A DNA stretch of 64,000 nt, from positions 496,001-560,000 of the forward strand of contig JBGAGE010000001.1 of NCBI GenBank assembly GCA_044226865.1, in the 5' to 3' direction. Shown in pieces: positions 36,393 through 45,336 of the stretch (position 1 is the stretch's first letter; every line of letters begins with the position of its first letter). Source of the stretch: TMP-86 sp044226865. GTDB taxonomy: Bacteria > Pseudomonadota > Gammaproteobacteria > Steroidobacterales > Steroidobacteraceae. Under the pieces are notes generated by a model that saw only the letters and a list, made by a program, of their open reading frames with translations, was not told the DNA's origin and did no database searches. A program made the translations under genes and the position numbers.

Positions 36393-36454
36393 AGGGCCTG
36401 ACCTCGACTCTACGATCAGCGGGCGAGCAGTCACTATTCGGAAAAGGGGTCTTC

Positions 36455-37906
36455 ATGCGTCATCTCTTCTCTTTCTTGCTGATTTCCGCTGCGATTTCCA
36501 CTTCGGCGGCCGCCGAGCTTCCGCAGGCCGACCAAACCCAGATCATGACCCTCGTTGACAAGGACGCGCCCAATCTTGAGAGCGCTGCGCTCCAGATCTG
36601 GAAGTTCGCTGAGCTCGGATATCTGGAGACGCGCAGCTCGGGCCTGCTGCAGGCGCAGTTGAAGCAGGCGGGTTTCACGGTCACCGCTGGCGTTGCCGGG
36701 ATGCCTACCGGCTTCATTGGAAGCTTCAAGAGCGGTAAAGGGCCTGTGATCGGCATCATTGCCGAATTCGACGCGTTGCCGGGCCTGTCTCAAAAAGCCT
36801 CCTCACCCGTCAAGGTGGCGGAGCCTGGCATGACAGCGGGGCATGGCTGCGGCCACAACGTCTTCGGCGCTGCCTCTGTAGCAGCTGCGATCGCGGTCAA
36901 GCGGTGGATGGTTGCGAACAAGGTCGAGGGTGAGATTCGCCTGTACGGCACGCCCGCCGAAGAGGGCGGTTCGGCGAAGGCTTATTTCGTGCGCGATGGA
37001 TTTTTCAAGGATGTCGATATTGCGCTCCACTGGCATCCGGACGACAGGAATTCGGCCGCCCAGGCCCCCAGCATGGCGAACATCAGTGGCAAATTCCGTT
37101 TTTACGGCCGCTCGGCCCATGCTGCGTCCGAGCCATGGAAAGGCCGGTCTGCGCTCGACGGTGTCGAAGCGCTCGACGCCATGGTCAACCTCATGCGTGA
37201 GCACATCCTGCCGAGCACGCGCATTCACTATGTGATTACCGCCGGTGGCAAGGCGCCCAACGTCGTGCCCGATTTTGCCGAAGTCTATCTGTATGTGCGT
37301 GATGAGAACCCAGACGTTGTGCGGTCGGTGATGGCGCGGGTGCAGGAGGCCGCCAAGGGCGCGGCCATGGGTACGGAAACGCGGGTGGAATGGGAACAGA
37401 CCGGCGGCGTCTACAGCATGCTGCTCAATGCAACTCTCATGAAGGTGATGGACGAGAATCTGCACAAGGTCGGCGGCGTGCACTACACGTCCGAAGAACG
37501 GAAGTTCGCAGTGGAACTCTCCAAGACGCTCGAGCCGGGCGCGCCTTCGGTCGATACCGCACAAACTGTCGACGATGCAAAGATCGAAGCCGGCGCCCTT
37601 GGCTCGACTGACGTTTCCGATGTCTCCTGGGTCACACCTACTGTTGGCCTCCGCACGGCCGTCTTCATTCCAGGATCGGCCGGACACAGCTGGCAGAATG
37701 TCGCGGCGGCAGGCTCGTCGATCGCCGCAAAGGCTGGGGTGAATGCGGCGAAGACACTGGCGCTCACCGCAGCCGAACTGTTTCGCAGTCCGGAGGAGGT
37801 AGCCGCGGCCAAGGCTGAGTTCGAATCCAAACGTGGCAAGGATTTCGTCTACAAGGCGATGATCGGAGATCGCAAGCCGCCGCTCGACTATCGAAAGACT
37901 ACATAA
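36455..37906 (+). CDS. Exported M20-family amidohydrolase, AbgB-like
   Basis: 483 aa from ATG 36455, which begins a clear signal peptide (MRHLFSFLLISAAISTSAAA) behind AAAAGGGG. An open frame also starts at 36389, overlapping the previous stop, but it would bury the signal. M20 features are GIIAEFDALPG, TAGHGCGHNVFG with metal-binding His/Cys-region residues, GTPAEEGGSAK with the catalytic Glu, ALHWHPDD, and the dimerisation domain (AHAASEPWKGRSALDGVEA). The nearest named type is the p-aminobenzoyl-glutamate hydrolase subunit AbgB, which is cytoplasmic. Export is therefore notable. It probably cleaves an amide of a compound oxidised by the neighbouring quinoproteins. Confidence 0.87.
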   Translation: MRHLFSFLLISAAISTSAAAELPQADQTQIMTLVDKDAPNLESAALQIWKFAELGYLETRSSGLLQAQLKQAGFTVTAGVAGMPTGFIGSFKSGKGPVIGIIAEFDALPGLSQKASSPVKVAEPGMTAGHGCGHNVFGAASVAAAIAVKRWMVANKVEGEIRLYGTPAEEGGSAKAYFVRDGFFKDVDIALHWHPDDRNSAAQAPSMANISGKFRFYGRSAHAASEPWKGRSALDGVEALDAMVNLMREHILPSTRIHYVITAGGKAPNVVPDFAEVYLYVRDENPDVVRSVMARVQEAAKGAAMGTETRVEWEQTGGVYSMLLNATLMKVMDENLHKVGGVHYTSEERKFAVELSKTLEPGAPSVDTAQTVDDAKIEAGALGSTDVSDVSWVTPTVGLRTAVFIPGSAGHSWQNVAAAGSSIAAKAGVNAAKTLALTAAELFRSPEEVAAAKAEFESKRGKDFVYKAMIGDRKPPLDYRKTT

Positions 37907-37973
37907 GTAGCAGCTTCGCCCCCACGACGTCGCCGTCCAGGCGATCAACGCCAACAGCCCTCATGAGGCTTCC

Positions 37974-40580
37974 GTGAAAGCAACTTCTCTGTCCATCGCA
38001 TTGGCCTTATCCATCGGCTCCATCGCATTCGCCGCGCCACCGGCCGACGTGCTCATTCCCGGCGAGAATCTTTATACCGAGAGCATCACATCGACGGCAG
38101 ACGGCACCCTCATCATCGGTGCCAGGGGCAAAGGGCTTGGCACCGGCGCCATTTTCCGCGCCCGGCCCGGCGCCACCATCGCCGAAGCTTGGATCGCGCC
38201 GGGAACGGCCGGGATCTCGAACATTCTCGGTGTGTTCGCCGACGACAAGGCGCGCACGCTCTGGGCTTGTTCGTTCACCGCCGCTGCGCCGGAGAGCTCG
38301 ACCCCACCCCGGTCCACGCTGTATGCGTTCGATCTTGCAACCGGAGCGCCCCGGGGCCAATGGCCGCTCCCCAACGCGGGAGCGAAATGCAACGACATCG
38401 CCGTCGGAGCCGATGGGACGGCGTACGTCTCTGATACGGGAAACATGGAGATCGTGAGCCTCGCGCCCGGTGCGAAGGCGCTCAGCATTTGGGCGGGAGA
38501 TGGTGCGTTCGGCCCGAGGGGCGGCATCCTGGATGGCATCGCGATCGTGCAAGGCAAGGTGATCGTCAACACGCTGCAGACCGGCAAGCTCTACAGCGTT
38601 CCGATTGAGGCGGACGGAAAGTCGGGCGCGGTTACGGAGGTGAAGCTTGACCGGTCCCTCAAGTATCCCGACGGGCAGCGCAGCTACGGCGAGGACGGCA
38701 TCCTGCTCGTCGATGGCGACGAAGGCGGCCGGCTCATGCGCGTGACGCTGAGTGGCGAGAAGCTCAATACCGGCAAAGTCACCACTCTCAATGCCGGTTA
38801 CTCGGGCGGCCCAACCGGTGTCACCGTCGTGGGCAATACGGCCTATGTCGTCGAAGCGCAGTTCGAAGCGATGAACAATCCGGACGTACCGTTGAAGCCG
38901 TTCAAGGCCACGGCGGTTGCGCTTCGGGGCGCGGTGGCCGCCCCCGTGCAACGTGCCGACGCGATTTTTGTTAACGCCAACGTCTACACTCCCGACGGCT
39001 GGCGCTCGGCGTTCGCGGTAAAGGGCGGAAAATTCATTGCATTGGGCAGCGATGCAGAGATGCGGCGGTTGGCCTCCAAGAACACTCGCGTAACGGATTT
39101 GGCCGGCCGCACGGTCCTTCCCGGCCTGTTCGACATGCATGTCCACCCGATGTCGGGCGGCAACGGCAAGGAGGGCGCTTGCAAGATCGCACAAGGCGTC
39201 GACGCAACGAAGTTGCTGCAGGTTGTCGCGGCGTGCACGCGTGCGGCCACGCCCGGTCAGTGGGTAACGGGCGGGCAATGGCAGGCGGCGTCGATGGGAG
39301 CTACGCCGATCACGGCGGCGACACTCGACACCGTGTCGATGAACAATCCGGTGTTGCTGTTCGACATAAGCGGTCACAGCATCTGGGTGAACTCCAAGGC
39401 GTTGACGATCGCCGGGATCGGCCGCGATACACCTAACCCTGAAGGCGGCATCATCGAGCGCGACGCCTCTGGCGCTGCCACGGGCATTCTGCGCGAGACC
39501 GCTCGTCAGCTGATGATGGTCCATCTTCCACCGCCTACTGCAACTGAGAATCTGATGGCGCTGAGGAACGGCCTCAAGCTGATGCTTTCCTACGGCATCA
39601 CCGCGCTGACGGACGCGATGGTCCTACGCGGTGGGGTAGTCGCCTATGACGCCCTTGCCGATAGCGGCGAGCTGAAGCAGACCGTGCAGGCGTGCATCGC
39701 CTATAGCATCGTCGGCAAGACGGTGCCCGATTTCGATGCTCTCATCCGCCAGCGATCGCGTTTCAGTCGGCCGAAATTCCGGCCTGATTGTGTGAAGGTG
39801 TTCGCCGACGGTGTTCCGACCGAAAGCCACACGGCGGCGATGCTCGAGCCCTATGCGGACAGCCAGCCGAACGCGCCGGCACGGGGACTCCTTCTTTTTG
39901 ATCCGGCGGTCGTCAATCCGTTGGTTGCCCAATGGGACCGCATGGGATTGACAGTGTTGTTCCATGCTGCAGGGGATGCGTCGGTGCGAGCTTCGATCGA
40001 TGCCATCGAATTTGCGCGAACGAAAAATGGCATGAGAGGTCCCCGGCACCAAGTGGGGCATTCAACCTTTGTGTCGCGGGCAGATCTACTTCGTTTTCGG
40101 CCGTTGAATATCGCGATCGAATACTCGCCCTATCTGTGGGCACCCTCGCCGATCAATGATGACATCATCAAGGCCATCGGACCCGATCGCATCGAACGCG
40201 TGTGGCCGATCAAGGAAGGCTTCGATGCGGGCGCGCTGGTCGTTGCCGGTTCCGACTGGGCCGTCGTTCCCGCTCCCGATCCGTGGTATGCGATGGAAAC
40301 TGCCATTACCCGTCGGGCACCGGGCGGAAGCGGCACCGCCTTTGGCCCCCAAGAAGCAATTTCACTCCAGCAGGCGCTCGACATGTTCACCATCAATGCG
40401 GCCAAGCGCATGGGGATGGAACGCCGTCTTGGTTCGATAGAAATGGGCAAGAACGCCGATTTCATCGTGCTGGACCGAAATCCCTTCGGCATTCCAGTGA
40501 CGGACATCCACGAAGTGAAGGTCCGAACGACCTATATCGACGGCGCTGCTGTGTATGAACGTGTGAGCGAGTCTCACTGA
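37974..40580 (+). CDS. Secreted beta-propeller / YtcJ-like amidohydrolase fusion
   Basis: 868 aa from GTG 37974 with a signal peptide (about 1-20, ending FAA). Residues about 25-315 form an SMP-30/gluconolactonase-like propeller (NDIAVGADGTAYVSDTGN, GGPTGVTVVGNTAYVVEAQ). From about 325 the sequence is an amidohydrolase of the YtcJ type, with the metal-binding MHVHP (His389, His391), GQWVTGGQW, DGVPTESHTAAM, HAAGDASVRAS, GSDWAV, and the C-terminal GKNADFIVLD. YtcJ-like enzymes are metal-dependent deaminases or amidases of unknown scope. The fused propeller is unusual and may bind substrate or add a lactonase step. It is the last gene before the tRNA-Pro boundary. Confidence 0.85.
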   Translation: MKATSLSIALALSIGSIAFAAPPADVLIPGENLYTESITSTADGTLIIGARGKGLGTGAIFRARPGATIAEAWIAPGTAGISNILGVFADDKARTLWACSFTAAAPESSTPPRSTLYAFDLATGAPRGQWPLPNAGAKCNDIAVGADGTAYVSDTGNMEIVSLAPGAKALSIWAGDGAFGPRGGILDGIAIVQGKVIVNTLQTGKLYSVPIEADGKSGAVTEVKLDRSLKYPDGQRSYGEDGILLVDGDEGGRLMRVTLSGEKLNTGKVTTLNAGYSGGPTGVTVVGNTAYVVEAQFEAMNNPDVPLKPFKATAVALRGAVAAPVQRADAIFVNANVYTPDGWRSAFAVKGGKFIALGSDAEMRRLASKNTRVTDLAGRTVLPGLFDMHVHPMSGGNGKEGACKIAQGVDATKLLQVVAACTRAATPGQWVTGGQWQAASMGATPITAATLDTVSMNNPVLLFDISGHSIWVNSKALTIAGIGRDTPNPEGGIIERDASGAATGILRETARQLMMVHLPPPTATENLMALRNGLKLMLSYGITALTDAMVLRGGVVAYDALADSGELKQTVQACIAYSIVGKTVPDFDALIRQRSRFSRPKFRPDCVKVFADGVPTESHTAAMLEPYADSQPNAPARGLLLFDPAVVNPLVAQWDRMGLTVLFHAAGDASVRASIDAIEFARTKNGMRGPRHQVGHSTFVSRADLLRFRPLNIAIEYSPYLWAPSPINDDIIKAIGPDRIERVWPIKEGFDAGALVVAGSDWAVVPAPDPWYAMETAITRRAPGGSGTAFGPQEAISLQQALDMFTINAAKRMGMERRLGSIEMGKNADFIVLDRNPFGIPVTDIHEVKVRTTYIDGAAVYERVSESH

Positions 40581-40713
40581 GCCGACGCGGCCGGTGCCGG
40601 AGCCGTGGTCGCCAATCTCTCTCGTGGCCTTCGCCGTTGATTTTCTTGCTTCATCGCTTCAGCCGCCGTGAATGTCCAGCCCGACGCGTACGTGTTTTGG
40701 CAAAGCTGGATGC

Positions 40714-40867
<154 letters not shown>

Positions 40868-40880
40868 AAATCGACGTGAA

Positions 40881-41849
40881 TCAGTGCTTGCGGGCGACGG
40901 CAAACTCGGCCAATTCCCGCAGGCCGTCTTTGAACGCGCTCGAAGGCAGCGGTGCCAAAGCGCTAAGGGCCTGATCTACCTCGCTTTGCGCGAGGCGGGC
41001 AGTGTACGCAAGGCCCCCCAGGCTTGCAACGGCGCTGGTGATCTCAGCCAATCGCTCGACGCTGCCGTTCTGGATGGCGGATTTGATCATTTCCTGCTGC
41101 TGCGCATTGCCGTGTTGCAACGCGTAGATCAGGGGCAGGGTGGGCTTGCCCTCGGCCAGGTCGTCGCCCAAGTGCTTGCCCAGCCTCGCTTCGTCGGCCT
41201 GGTAATCCAGGGCATCGTCGACCAGCTGGAAGGCCGTGCCGATGTGTTTGCCATAACGCGCCAGGGCGGATTCGATCTCCGGCGGCGCATCGCTCAACAC
41301 CGCGGCAATATGCGCACCCGCTTCGAACAGCCGCGCGGTCTTGCGGTAGATCACTTCCAGATAGCGGGCTTCCGTGGTCTCAGGGTCCCGCGCATTCATG
41401 AGTTGCAGCACCTCGCCCTCGGCGATCGCGTTGGTGGCATCCGCCATGATGTTCATGATCCGCATGCGGTCCACCGCCACCATCATCTGGAAGGCGCGCG
41501 AATACAGGAAATCCCCGACCAGCACGCTGGTGGCATTGCCGAACACTTCGTTCGCCGTCTCACGCCCGCGGCGCATGGACGATCCGTCCACCACGTCATC
41601 GTGCAGGAGCGTGGCGGTATGGATGAACTCGATGATGGCGGCCGCATCGATATGCTTGGTGCCGCGGTGCCCACAGGCGCGGGCGGCCACCAGCACCAAC
41701 AGGGGGCGCAGGCGCTTACCTCCCGAATGGATGATATAAGTGGCCACCTGGTCGACCAGGGCTACGGGGCTGTGCAGGCGGCGTTGTATGACCTTGTCGA
41801 CCTCGCTGAAATCGGAGGCGACGAGGCCGCGAATTTTTTCTAAGTTCAT
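40881..41849 (-). CDS. ispB: Octaprenyl/polyprenyl diphosphate synthase
   Basis: 322 aa from ATG 41849 (MNLEKIRGLVASDF), the typical IspB start; a frame from 41873 adds eight residues. The two Asp-rich motifs binding Mg-diphosphate are LLHDDVVD (with SMRRG following) and LVDDALDY, and GGKRLRP is the IPP-binding loop. The enzyme makes the long isoprenoid side chain of ubiquinone by condensing IPP with farnesyl diphosphate. It is divergent from rplU-rpmA, the usual gammaproteobacterial arrangement. Confidence 0.96.
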   Translation of the reverse strand: MNLEKIRGLVASDFSEVDKVIQRRLHSPVALVDQVATYIIHSGGKRLRPLLVLVAARACGHRGTKHIDAAAIIEFIHTATLLHDDVVDGSSMRRGRETANEVFGNATSVLVGDFLYSRAFQMMVAVDRMRIMNIMADATNAIAEGEVLQLMNARDPETTEARYLEVIYRKTARLFEAGAHIAAVLSDAPPEIESALARYGKHIGTAFQLVDDALDYQADEARLGKHLGDDLAEGKPTLPLIYALQHGNAQQQEMIKSAIQNGSVERLAEITSAVASLGGLAYTARLAQSEVDQALSALAPLPSSAFKDGLRELAEFAVARKH

Positions 41850-41974
41850 GAACGGCTCATGTCGATACGACATGTTACCGAAGAAACCGCCTTCCCGATG
41901 CCGCGGATGTCATTTTCCCGTCAGGATGGGTGCCCAAGGGGTGAGGGCCCGTACGGGCCGAAAACCCGCCAGAA

Positions 41975-42003
41975 TTGACCAAATCACCGGTCCGAAGTAC
42001 ACT
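41975..42003 (+). promoter_or_regulatory. Sigma70 promoter of rplU-rpmA
   Basis: TTGACC (41975-41980), a 17-bp spacer and TACACT (41998-42003) form a good sigma70 promoter, giving a leader of about 40 nt before rplU at 42052. A perfect 14-bp palindrome GGCCCGTACGGGCC (41946-41959) sits just upstream and may bind a regulator of this or the divergent ispB gene. Confidence 0.75.
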
Positions 42004-42051
42004 TCGCGGCTATTTTTCGGGTCGACCGGCCCGGTTGCTGGAGTTCCTAGT

Positions 42052-42363
42052 ATGTATGCCGTAATCGCCACCGGCGGTAAGCAATACCGCGTCCAAGAGG
42101 GCGGGATTGTCCGCGTGGAAAAGCTCGACGCCGAAGCCGGCGCCGCTGTTGAATTCAAGCAGGTGCTGCTCGTGGGCGCCGGTGCGGACCTGAAGCTGGG
42201 CACCCCGTTCCTGGCCAGCGCTGTCGTCAAGGGCACCGTGGAAAAGCACGGCCGCAACGATAAGGTGCGCATCGTGAAATTCCGCCGCCGCAAGCACTAC
42301 AAGCGCGAAGGCACGCATCGCCAGCCTTACACCGACGTCAAGATCACCTCCATCGTCGCCTGA
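42052..42363 (+). CDS. rplU: 50S ribosomal protein L21
   Basis: 103 aa, the standard L21 length, starting MYAVIATGGKQYRVQEGGIVRVEKL and containing the conserved KFRRRKHYKREGTHRQPYT. L21 is a 50S subunit protein that contacts 23S rRNA and L20. ATG 42052 is chosen by alignment to the family; the longer open frame upstream runs through the ispB-rplU control region. It is followed 19 bp later by rpmA with an AAGGAG site, forming the conserved rplU-rpmA pair. Confidence 0.98.
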   Translation: MYAVIATGGKQYRVQEGGIVRVEKLDAEAGAAVEFKQVLLVGAGADLKLGTPFLASAVVKGTVEKHGRNDKVRIVKFRRRKHYKREGTHRQPYTDVKITSIVA

Positions 42364-42382
42364 TCTCAAGGAGACTCAATCC

Positions 42383-42640
42383 ATGGCACATAAAAAAGCA
42401 GGCGGCAGTACCCGTAACGGCCGCGACTCCCATTCCAAGCGCCTCGGCGTGAAGAAGTTCGGCGGTGAGCACGTGCTCGCCGGCAACATCATCATCCGCC
42501 AGCGCGGCACGCAGTACCGCCCCGGCGCCAATGTCGGCATCGGCACCGACCACACCTTGTTCGCCACCGCCGAAGGCAAGGTGGAATTCAAGGTCAAGGG
42601 CGCGGAAAAGCGCACCTATGTGAGCGTCGTCTCCAACTGA
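42383..42640 (+). CDS. rpmA: 50S ribosomal protein L27
   Basis: 85 aa, starting MAHKKAGGSTRNGRDSHSKR and continuing LGVKKFGGEHVLAGNIIIRQRGT, the canonical L27 sequence. The N-terminal tail reaches the peptidyl-transferase centre. No extra N-terminal cleavage motif of the Firmicutes type is present. It is followed by an intrinsic terminator, so obgE is at least partly separately expressed. Confidence 0.98.
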   Translation: MAHKKAGGSTRNGRDSHSKRLGVKKFGGEHVLAGNIIIRQRGTQYRPGANVGIGTDHTLFATAEGKVEFKVKGAEKRTYVSVVSN

Positions 42641-42684
42641 GCATGACGTGCGCGGGCTCTTGGAAGTCCGCTGCTTGATTCGAG

Positions 42685-42713
42685 GGGACGGGCCAACACC
42701 CGTCCCTTTTTTT
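42685..42713 (+). terminator. Intrinsic terminator after rpmA
   Basis: GGGACGGG (42685-42692), a CCAACA loop and CCCGTCCC (42699-42706) form a perfect 8-bp G+C-rich stem, followed directly by T7 (42707-42713). This is a classical Rho-independent terminator. Confidence 0.95.
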
Positions 42714-42754
42714 ATGCGCGCCGGTTGCGGCGCGCGGTTCGCGAAGGGGCTGCG

Positions 42755-43813
42755 ATGAAATTCATCGACGAAGCGATGCTGAAGATCCAGGCCGGCAACG
42801 GTGGTCGCGGCTGCGTGAGTTTCCGGCGCGAGAAGTTCGTGCCCTTTGGCGGCCCGGACGGCGGCGATGGCGGTGATGGCGGCAGCGTCTACATGAAGGC
42901 CGTGGAAGGCCTGAACACGCTCGCCGATTTCCGCGTGCAGCGCACCTACAAGGCGAAGAACGGTGAGGCCGGCAGCGGCAATGACCGCGCGGGCCACGGC
43001 GGCGCCGACATCTTCATTCCCGTGCCCATCGGCACGGTCATCACCGACATCGACACCGGTGAGCAGCTCGGCGACCTGACCGTCGATGGGCAGCAATTGC
43101 TGGTGGGCAAGGGAGGCAAGGGGGGGTGGGGCAATGCCAAGTTCAAGTCCAGCACCAACCGCGCGCCGCGCAAGGCGGGCATGGGGCTTCCCGGTGAAGG
43201 GCGCACGCTGTCGCTGGAATTGAAGCTGATTGCGGACGTGGGCCTGTTGGGCCTGCCCAATGCCGGCAAATCCACGCTGATCCGCGCCGTCTCGGCGGCC
43301 CGGCCCAAGGTGGCGGACTATCCCTTCACCACGCTGTTCCCCAACCTGGGCGTGGTGTCCGTGGGCATGGGCAAGAGCTTCGTCATGGCCGACATCCCCG
43401 GGGTGATCGAGGGCGCGGCCGAAGGCGCGGGCCTGGGCATCCGGTTCTTGAAGCACCTGCAGCGCACCCGTGTACTGCTGCACCTGGTCGACATCTGCCC
43501 GCCGGACCCGGATGCCGACCCGGTCAAGGATGCCCGCACCATCGTCGCCGAATTAAAGAAGTTCGCGAAGGACCTGGCGGCCAAGGAGCGCTGGCTGCTG
43601 ATCAACAAGATCGACCTGCTGGAGCCGAAGGAGGCCCAAAAGCGCGCCAAGGATATCGTCCGGCGTTTGCGCTGGAAGGGGCCGGTGTACCTGATCTCGG
43701 GCGCCACGGGCGAGGGCACGCAGGAACTCAAGCAGGAGATCATGCGCTACCTGGATGAACATCCGCGCGCGGGCGAAAAGGGCGGGGACAAAAACGAAAG
43801 CGCCGGGGATTAA
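42755..43813 (+). CDS. obgE: Obg-family GTPase
   Basis: 352 aa from ATG 42755 (MKFIDEAMLKIQAGNGGRGC), the family start. The glycine-rich Obg fold occupies about 1-158, and the G domain follows with GLPNAGKSTLI (G1), DIPGVIEGA (G3) and NKIDLL (G4). ObgE associates with the 50S subunit in ribosome assembly and growth control. A longer frame beginning at 42725 lacks the family start. It follows rpmA across a terminator, and its stop codon lies inside the loop of a second terminator hairpin. Confidence 0.97.
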   Translation: MKFIDEAMLKIQAGNGGRGCVSFRREKFVPFGGPDGGDGGDGGSVYMKAVEGLNTLADFRVQRTYKAKNGEAGSGNDRAGHGGADIFIPVPIGTVITDIDTGEQLGDLTVDGQQLLVGKGGKGGWGNAKFKSSTNRAPRKAGMGLPGEGRTLSLELKLIADVGLLGLPNAGKSTLIRAVSAARPKVADYPFTTLFPNLGVVSVGMGKSFVMADIPGVIEGAAEGAGLGIRFLKHLQRTRVLLHLVDICPPDPDADPVKDARTIVAELKKFAKDLAAKERWLLINKIDLLEPKEAQKRAKDIVRRLRWKGPVYLISGATGEGTQELKQEIMRYLDEHPRAGEKGGDKNESAGD

Positions 43814-43827
43814 CCCGGCGCTTTCTT
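43796..43827. terminator. Bidirectional terminator between obgE and rpsT
   Basis: GAAAGCGCCGGG (43796-43807) and CCCGGCGCTTTC (43814-43825) form a perfect 12-bp stem whose GATTAA loop holds the obgE stop codon. On the minus strand the stem is followed by GTTTTTG, giving a U tract for rpsT transcripts; on the plus strand only TT follows. It serves the two convergent genes, more convincingly rpsT. Confidence 0.85.
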
Positions 43828-43861
43828 GAGAATCGGCTGCGGCCCGAACGGCCGCAGACAC

Positions 43862-44128
43862 TTACTTGGCGAGCGCGGCGACCTGCTTGGTCAGGCGGCT
43901 CTTGTGCCGGGCAGCCTTGTTGCGGTGAATGATGCCCTTGTTGACCATGCTGTCGATGATCGGGGTGGCATCGTTCAGGGCCGCGGCGGCTTCCGCGTGC
44001 TTGCCGGTTTTGACGGCCTGGGTGGCTTTGCGGATGGCGCTGCGCAGGCGCGAGGTGGCCGCATCGTTGCGGGCACGGTGAACCACCGCTTGGCGTGCGG
44101 CTTTTTCTGCAGATTTGGTATTGGCCAA
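43862..44128 (-). CDS. rpsT: 30S ribosomal protein S20
   Basis: 88 aa, starting MANTKSAEKAARQAVVHRAR and highly basic, with the family's SRLRSAIRKATQAV, MVNKGIIHRNKAARHKSRL and alanine-rich C-terminus. S20 binds 16S rRNA in the 30S body. An AAGGAGCC site precedes the ATG. It is transcribed towards obgE, ending at the shared bidirectional terminator. Confidence 0.98.
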   Translation of the reverse strand: MANTKSAEKAARQAVVHRARNDAATSRLRSAIRKATQAVKTGKHAEAAAALNDATPIIDSMVNKGIIHRNKAARHKSRLTKQVAALAK

Positions 44129-44153
44129 GGGAAGGCTCCTTGAAAATCAGCCG

Positions 44154-44185
44154 CATATTTTGGGTGGCCAAGCCCTGCCTGTCAA
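44154..44185 (-). promoter_or_regulatory. Candidate rpsT promoter
   Basis: On the minus strand a perfect TTGACA (44185-44180) stands upstream of rpsT. An AT-rich block AAAATATG follows after about 18 bp and could serve as the -10 element, though its match is weak. The leader to the ATG would be about 20 nt. Confidence 0.4.
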
Positions 44186-44383
44186 TGACATACGCAAAAT
44201 AGGCTGGCGAAGCCTTGGTATAGTGTCGGATACCCATGAATGGAACATCCGCCAACCTCACGGCCGCCGTGGGACCGCCCCGGAACCCGTCCCGCAATGC
44301 GGGATGGCGACGCTGCGCGAGCGCGTATTTTGTTACCTTGTCCGCGGCCGGGATGCGGCCGTCTCGGCGTTCCTAAGAAGTCC

Positions 44384-45310
44384 ATGGAACTGGTTCGCGG
44401 TATCCACAACCTGTCCGCCGCATCCCAGGGTTGCGTGCTGACCATCGGCAATTACGATGGCGTGCACCGCGGGCACCGCGCCATGATCGATGTGGTCAGG
44501 ATGCGTGCCGCCGCGCTGGGGTGTCCCGCGGCCGTGCTCGCGTTCGAACCCAGCTCGAAGGAATTCCTCGATCCGGATGCCGCGCCGCCGCGCCTGACGC
44601 GTTGGCGCGAGAAGTTCGTGCATTTGAATCGCGCCGGCGTCGACCGTTTCATCACGCTGCGGTTCGATGAGCGCATGCGCGAGATGTCCCCGGACGCGTT
44701 CGTCAAGGAATTGCTGGTCGAGGGCCTGGGCGTGCGGCACCTGGTGGTGGGTCCGGATTTCCGCTACGGATGTCGCGCCGCCGGCACCGTGCACACGCTG
44801 CGCGAGGCAGGCAGGCAGTACGGATTCGAGGTCGAGCAGATCGGCGCGATTTCCCACGAGGGGCGGCGCATCAGCAGCACCGGCGTGCGCGAGGAATTGG
44901 CGCGCGGGGATTATCCCGTCGCGGCGCAGTTGCTGGGCTGGAACTACGGCATGATGGGCCGCGTCACGCATGGCAAGAAGCTGGGTCGCGACCTGGGCTT
45001 CCCCACGGCGAACCTGCCGTTGAAGCGGCGCAAGTCCCCCGTGTGGGGTGTGCTCGCGGTGCGCGTGCACGGCATCGAGAAACGTCCGCTGCCGGCGGTG
45101 GCGAGCCTGGGCACGCGGCCCACGGTGAACGGCGTGGAGCCGCTGCTCGAAGTGCATGTATTCGATTTCTCCGGCGACCTGTACGGCAAGCCGCTGGAAG
45201 TGGAGTTCGTGCAAAAATTGCGCGACGAAGAGAAGTTTGCCTCGCTGGATGCGCTGGTCGCGCAGATGAACCTGGACGCGGCGCAGGCGCGCGCGGCGTT
45301 GGCGTGCTGA
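44384..45310 (+). CDS. ribF: Bifunctional riboflavin kinase / FAD synthetase
   Basis: 308 aa from ATG 44384 (MELVRGIHNL), the family-typical start; upstream in-frame sequence is not conserved. The N-terminal FMN adenylyltransferase domain has GNYDGVHRGHRAMI and GPDFRYGCRAAG. The C-terminal riboflavin kinase domain has GRVTHGKKLGRDLGFPTANL and GTRPTVNG. It makes FMN and FAD in the cytoplasm. It begins the ribF-ileS-lspA-ispH run. The murJ gene often found between rpsT and ribF is absent. Confidence 0.97.
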   Translation: MELVRGIHNLSAASQGCVLTIGNYDGVHRGHRAMIDVVRMRAAALGCPAAVLAFEPSSKEFLDPDAAPPRLTRWREKFVHLNRAGVDRFITLRFDERMREMSPDAFVKELLVEGLGVRHLVVGPDFRYGCRAAGTVHTLREAGRQYGFEVEQIGAISHEGRRISSTGVREELARGDYPVAAQLLGWNYGMMGRVTHGKKLGRDLGFPTANLPLKRRKSPVWGVLAVRVHGIEKRPLPAVASLGTRPTVNGVEPLLEVHVFDFSGDLYGKPLEVEFVQKLRDEEKFASLDALVAQMNLDAAQARAALAC

Positions 45311-45336
45311 TAGAGGATGTGAGTTGAAGGTGACCC

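Noticed and set aside
36389..36454. Start of the M20 hydrolase overlapping the previous stop codon
   Set aside because: It would place 22 polar residues before a clear signal peptide; ATG 36455 has its own ribosome site.
38007..39524. 505-codon minus-strand frame
   Set aside because: Antisense to the propeller/amidohydrolase fusion, whose family motifs are unmistakable; low-complexity composition.
42344..43483. 379-codon minus-strand frame across rpmA and obgE
   Set aside because: It crosses a strong terminator and two core genes on the other strand; no family resemblance.
44240..44383. Extended N-terminus for ribF
   Set aside because: The 48 extra residues are Pro/Arg-rich and not family-like; ATG 44384 gives the standard start.
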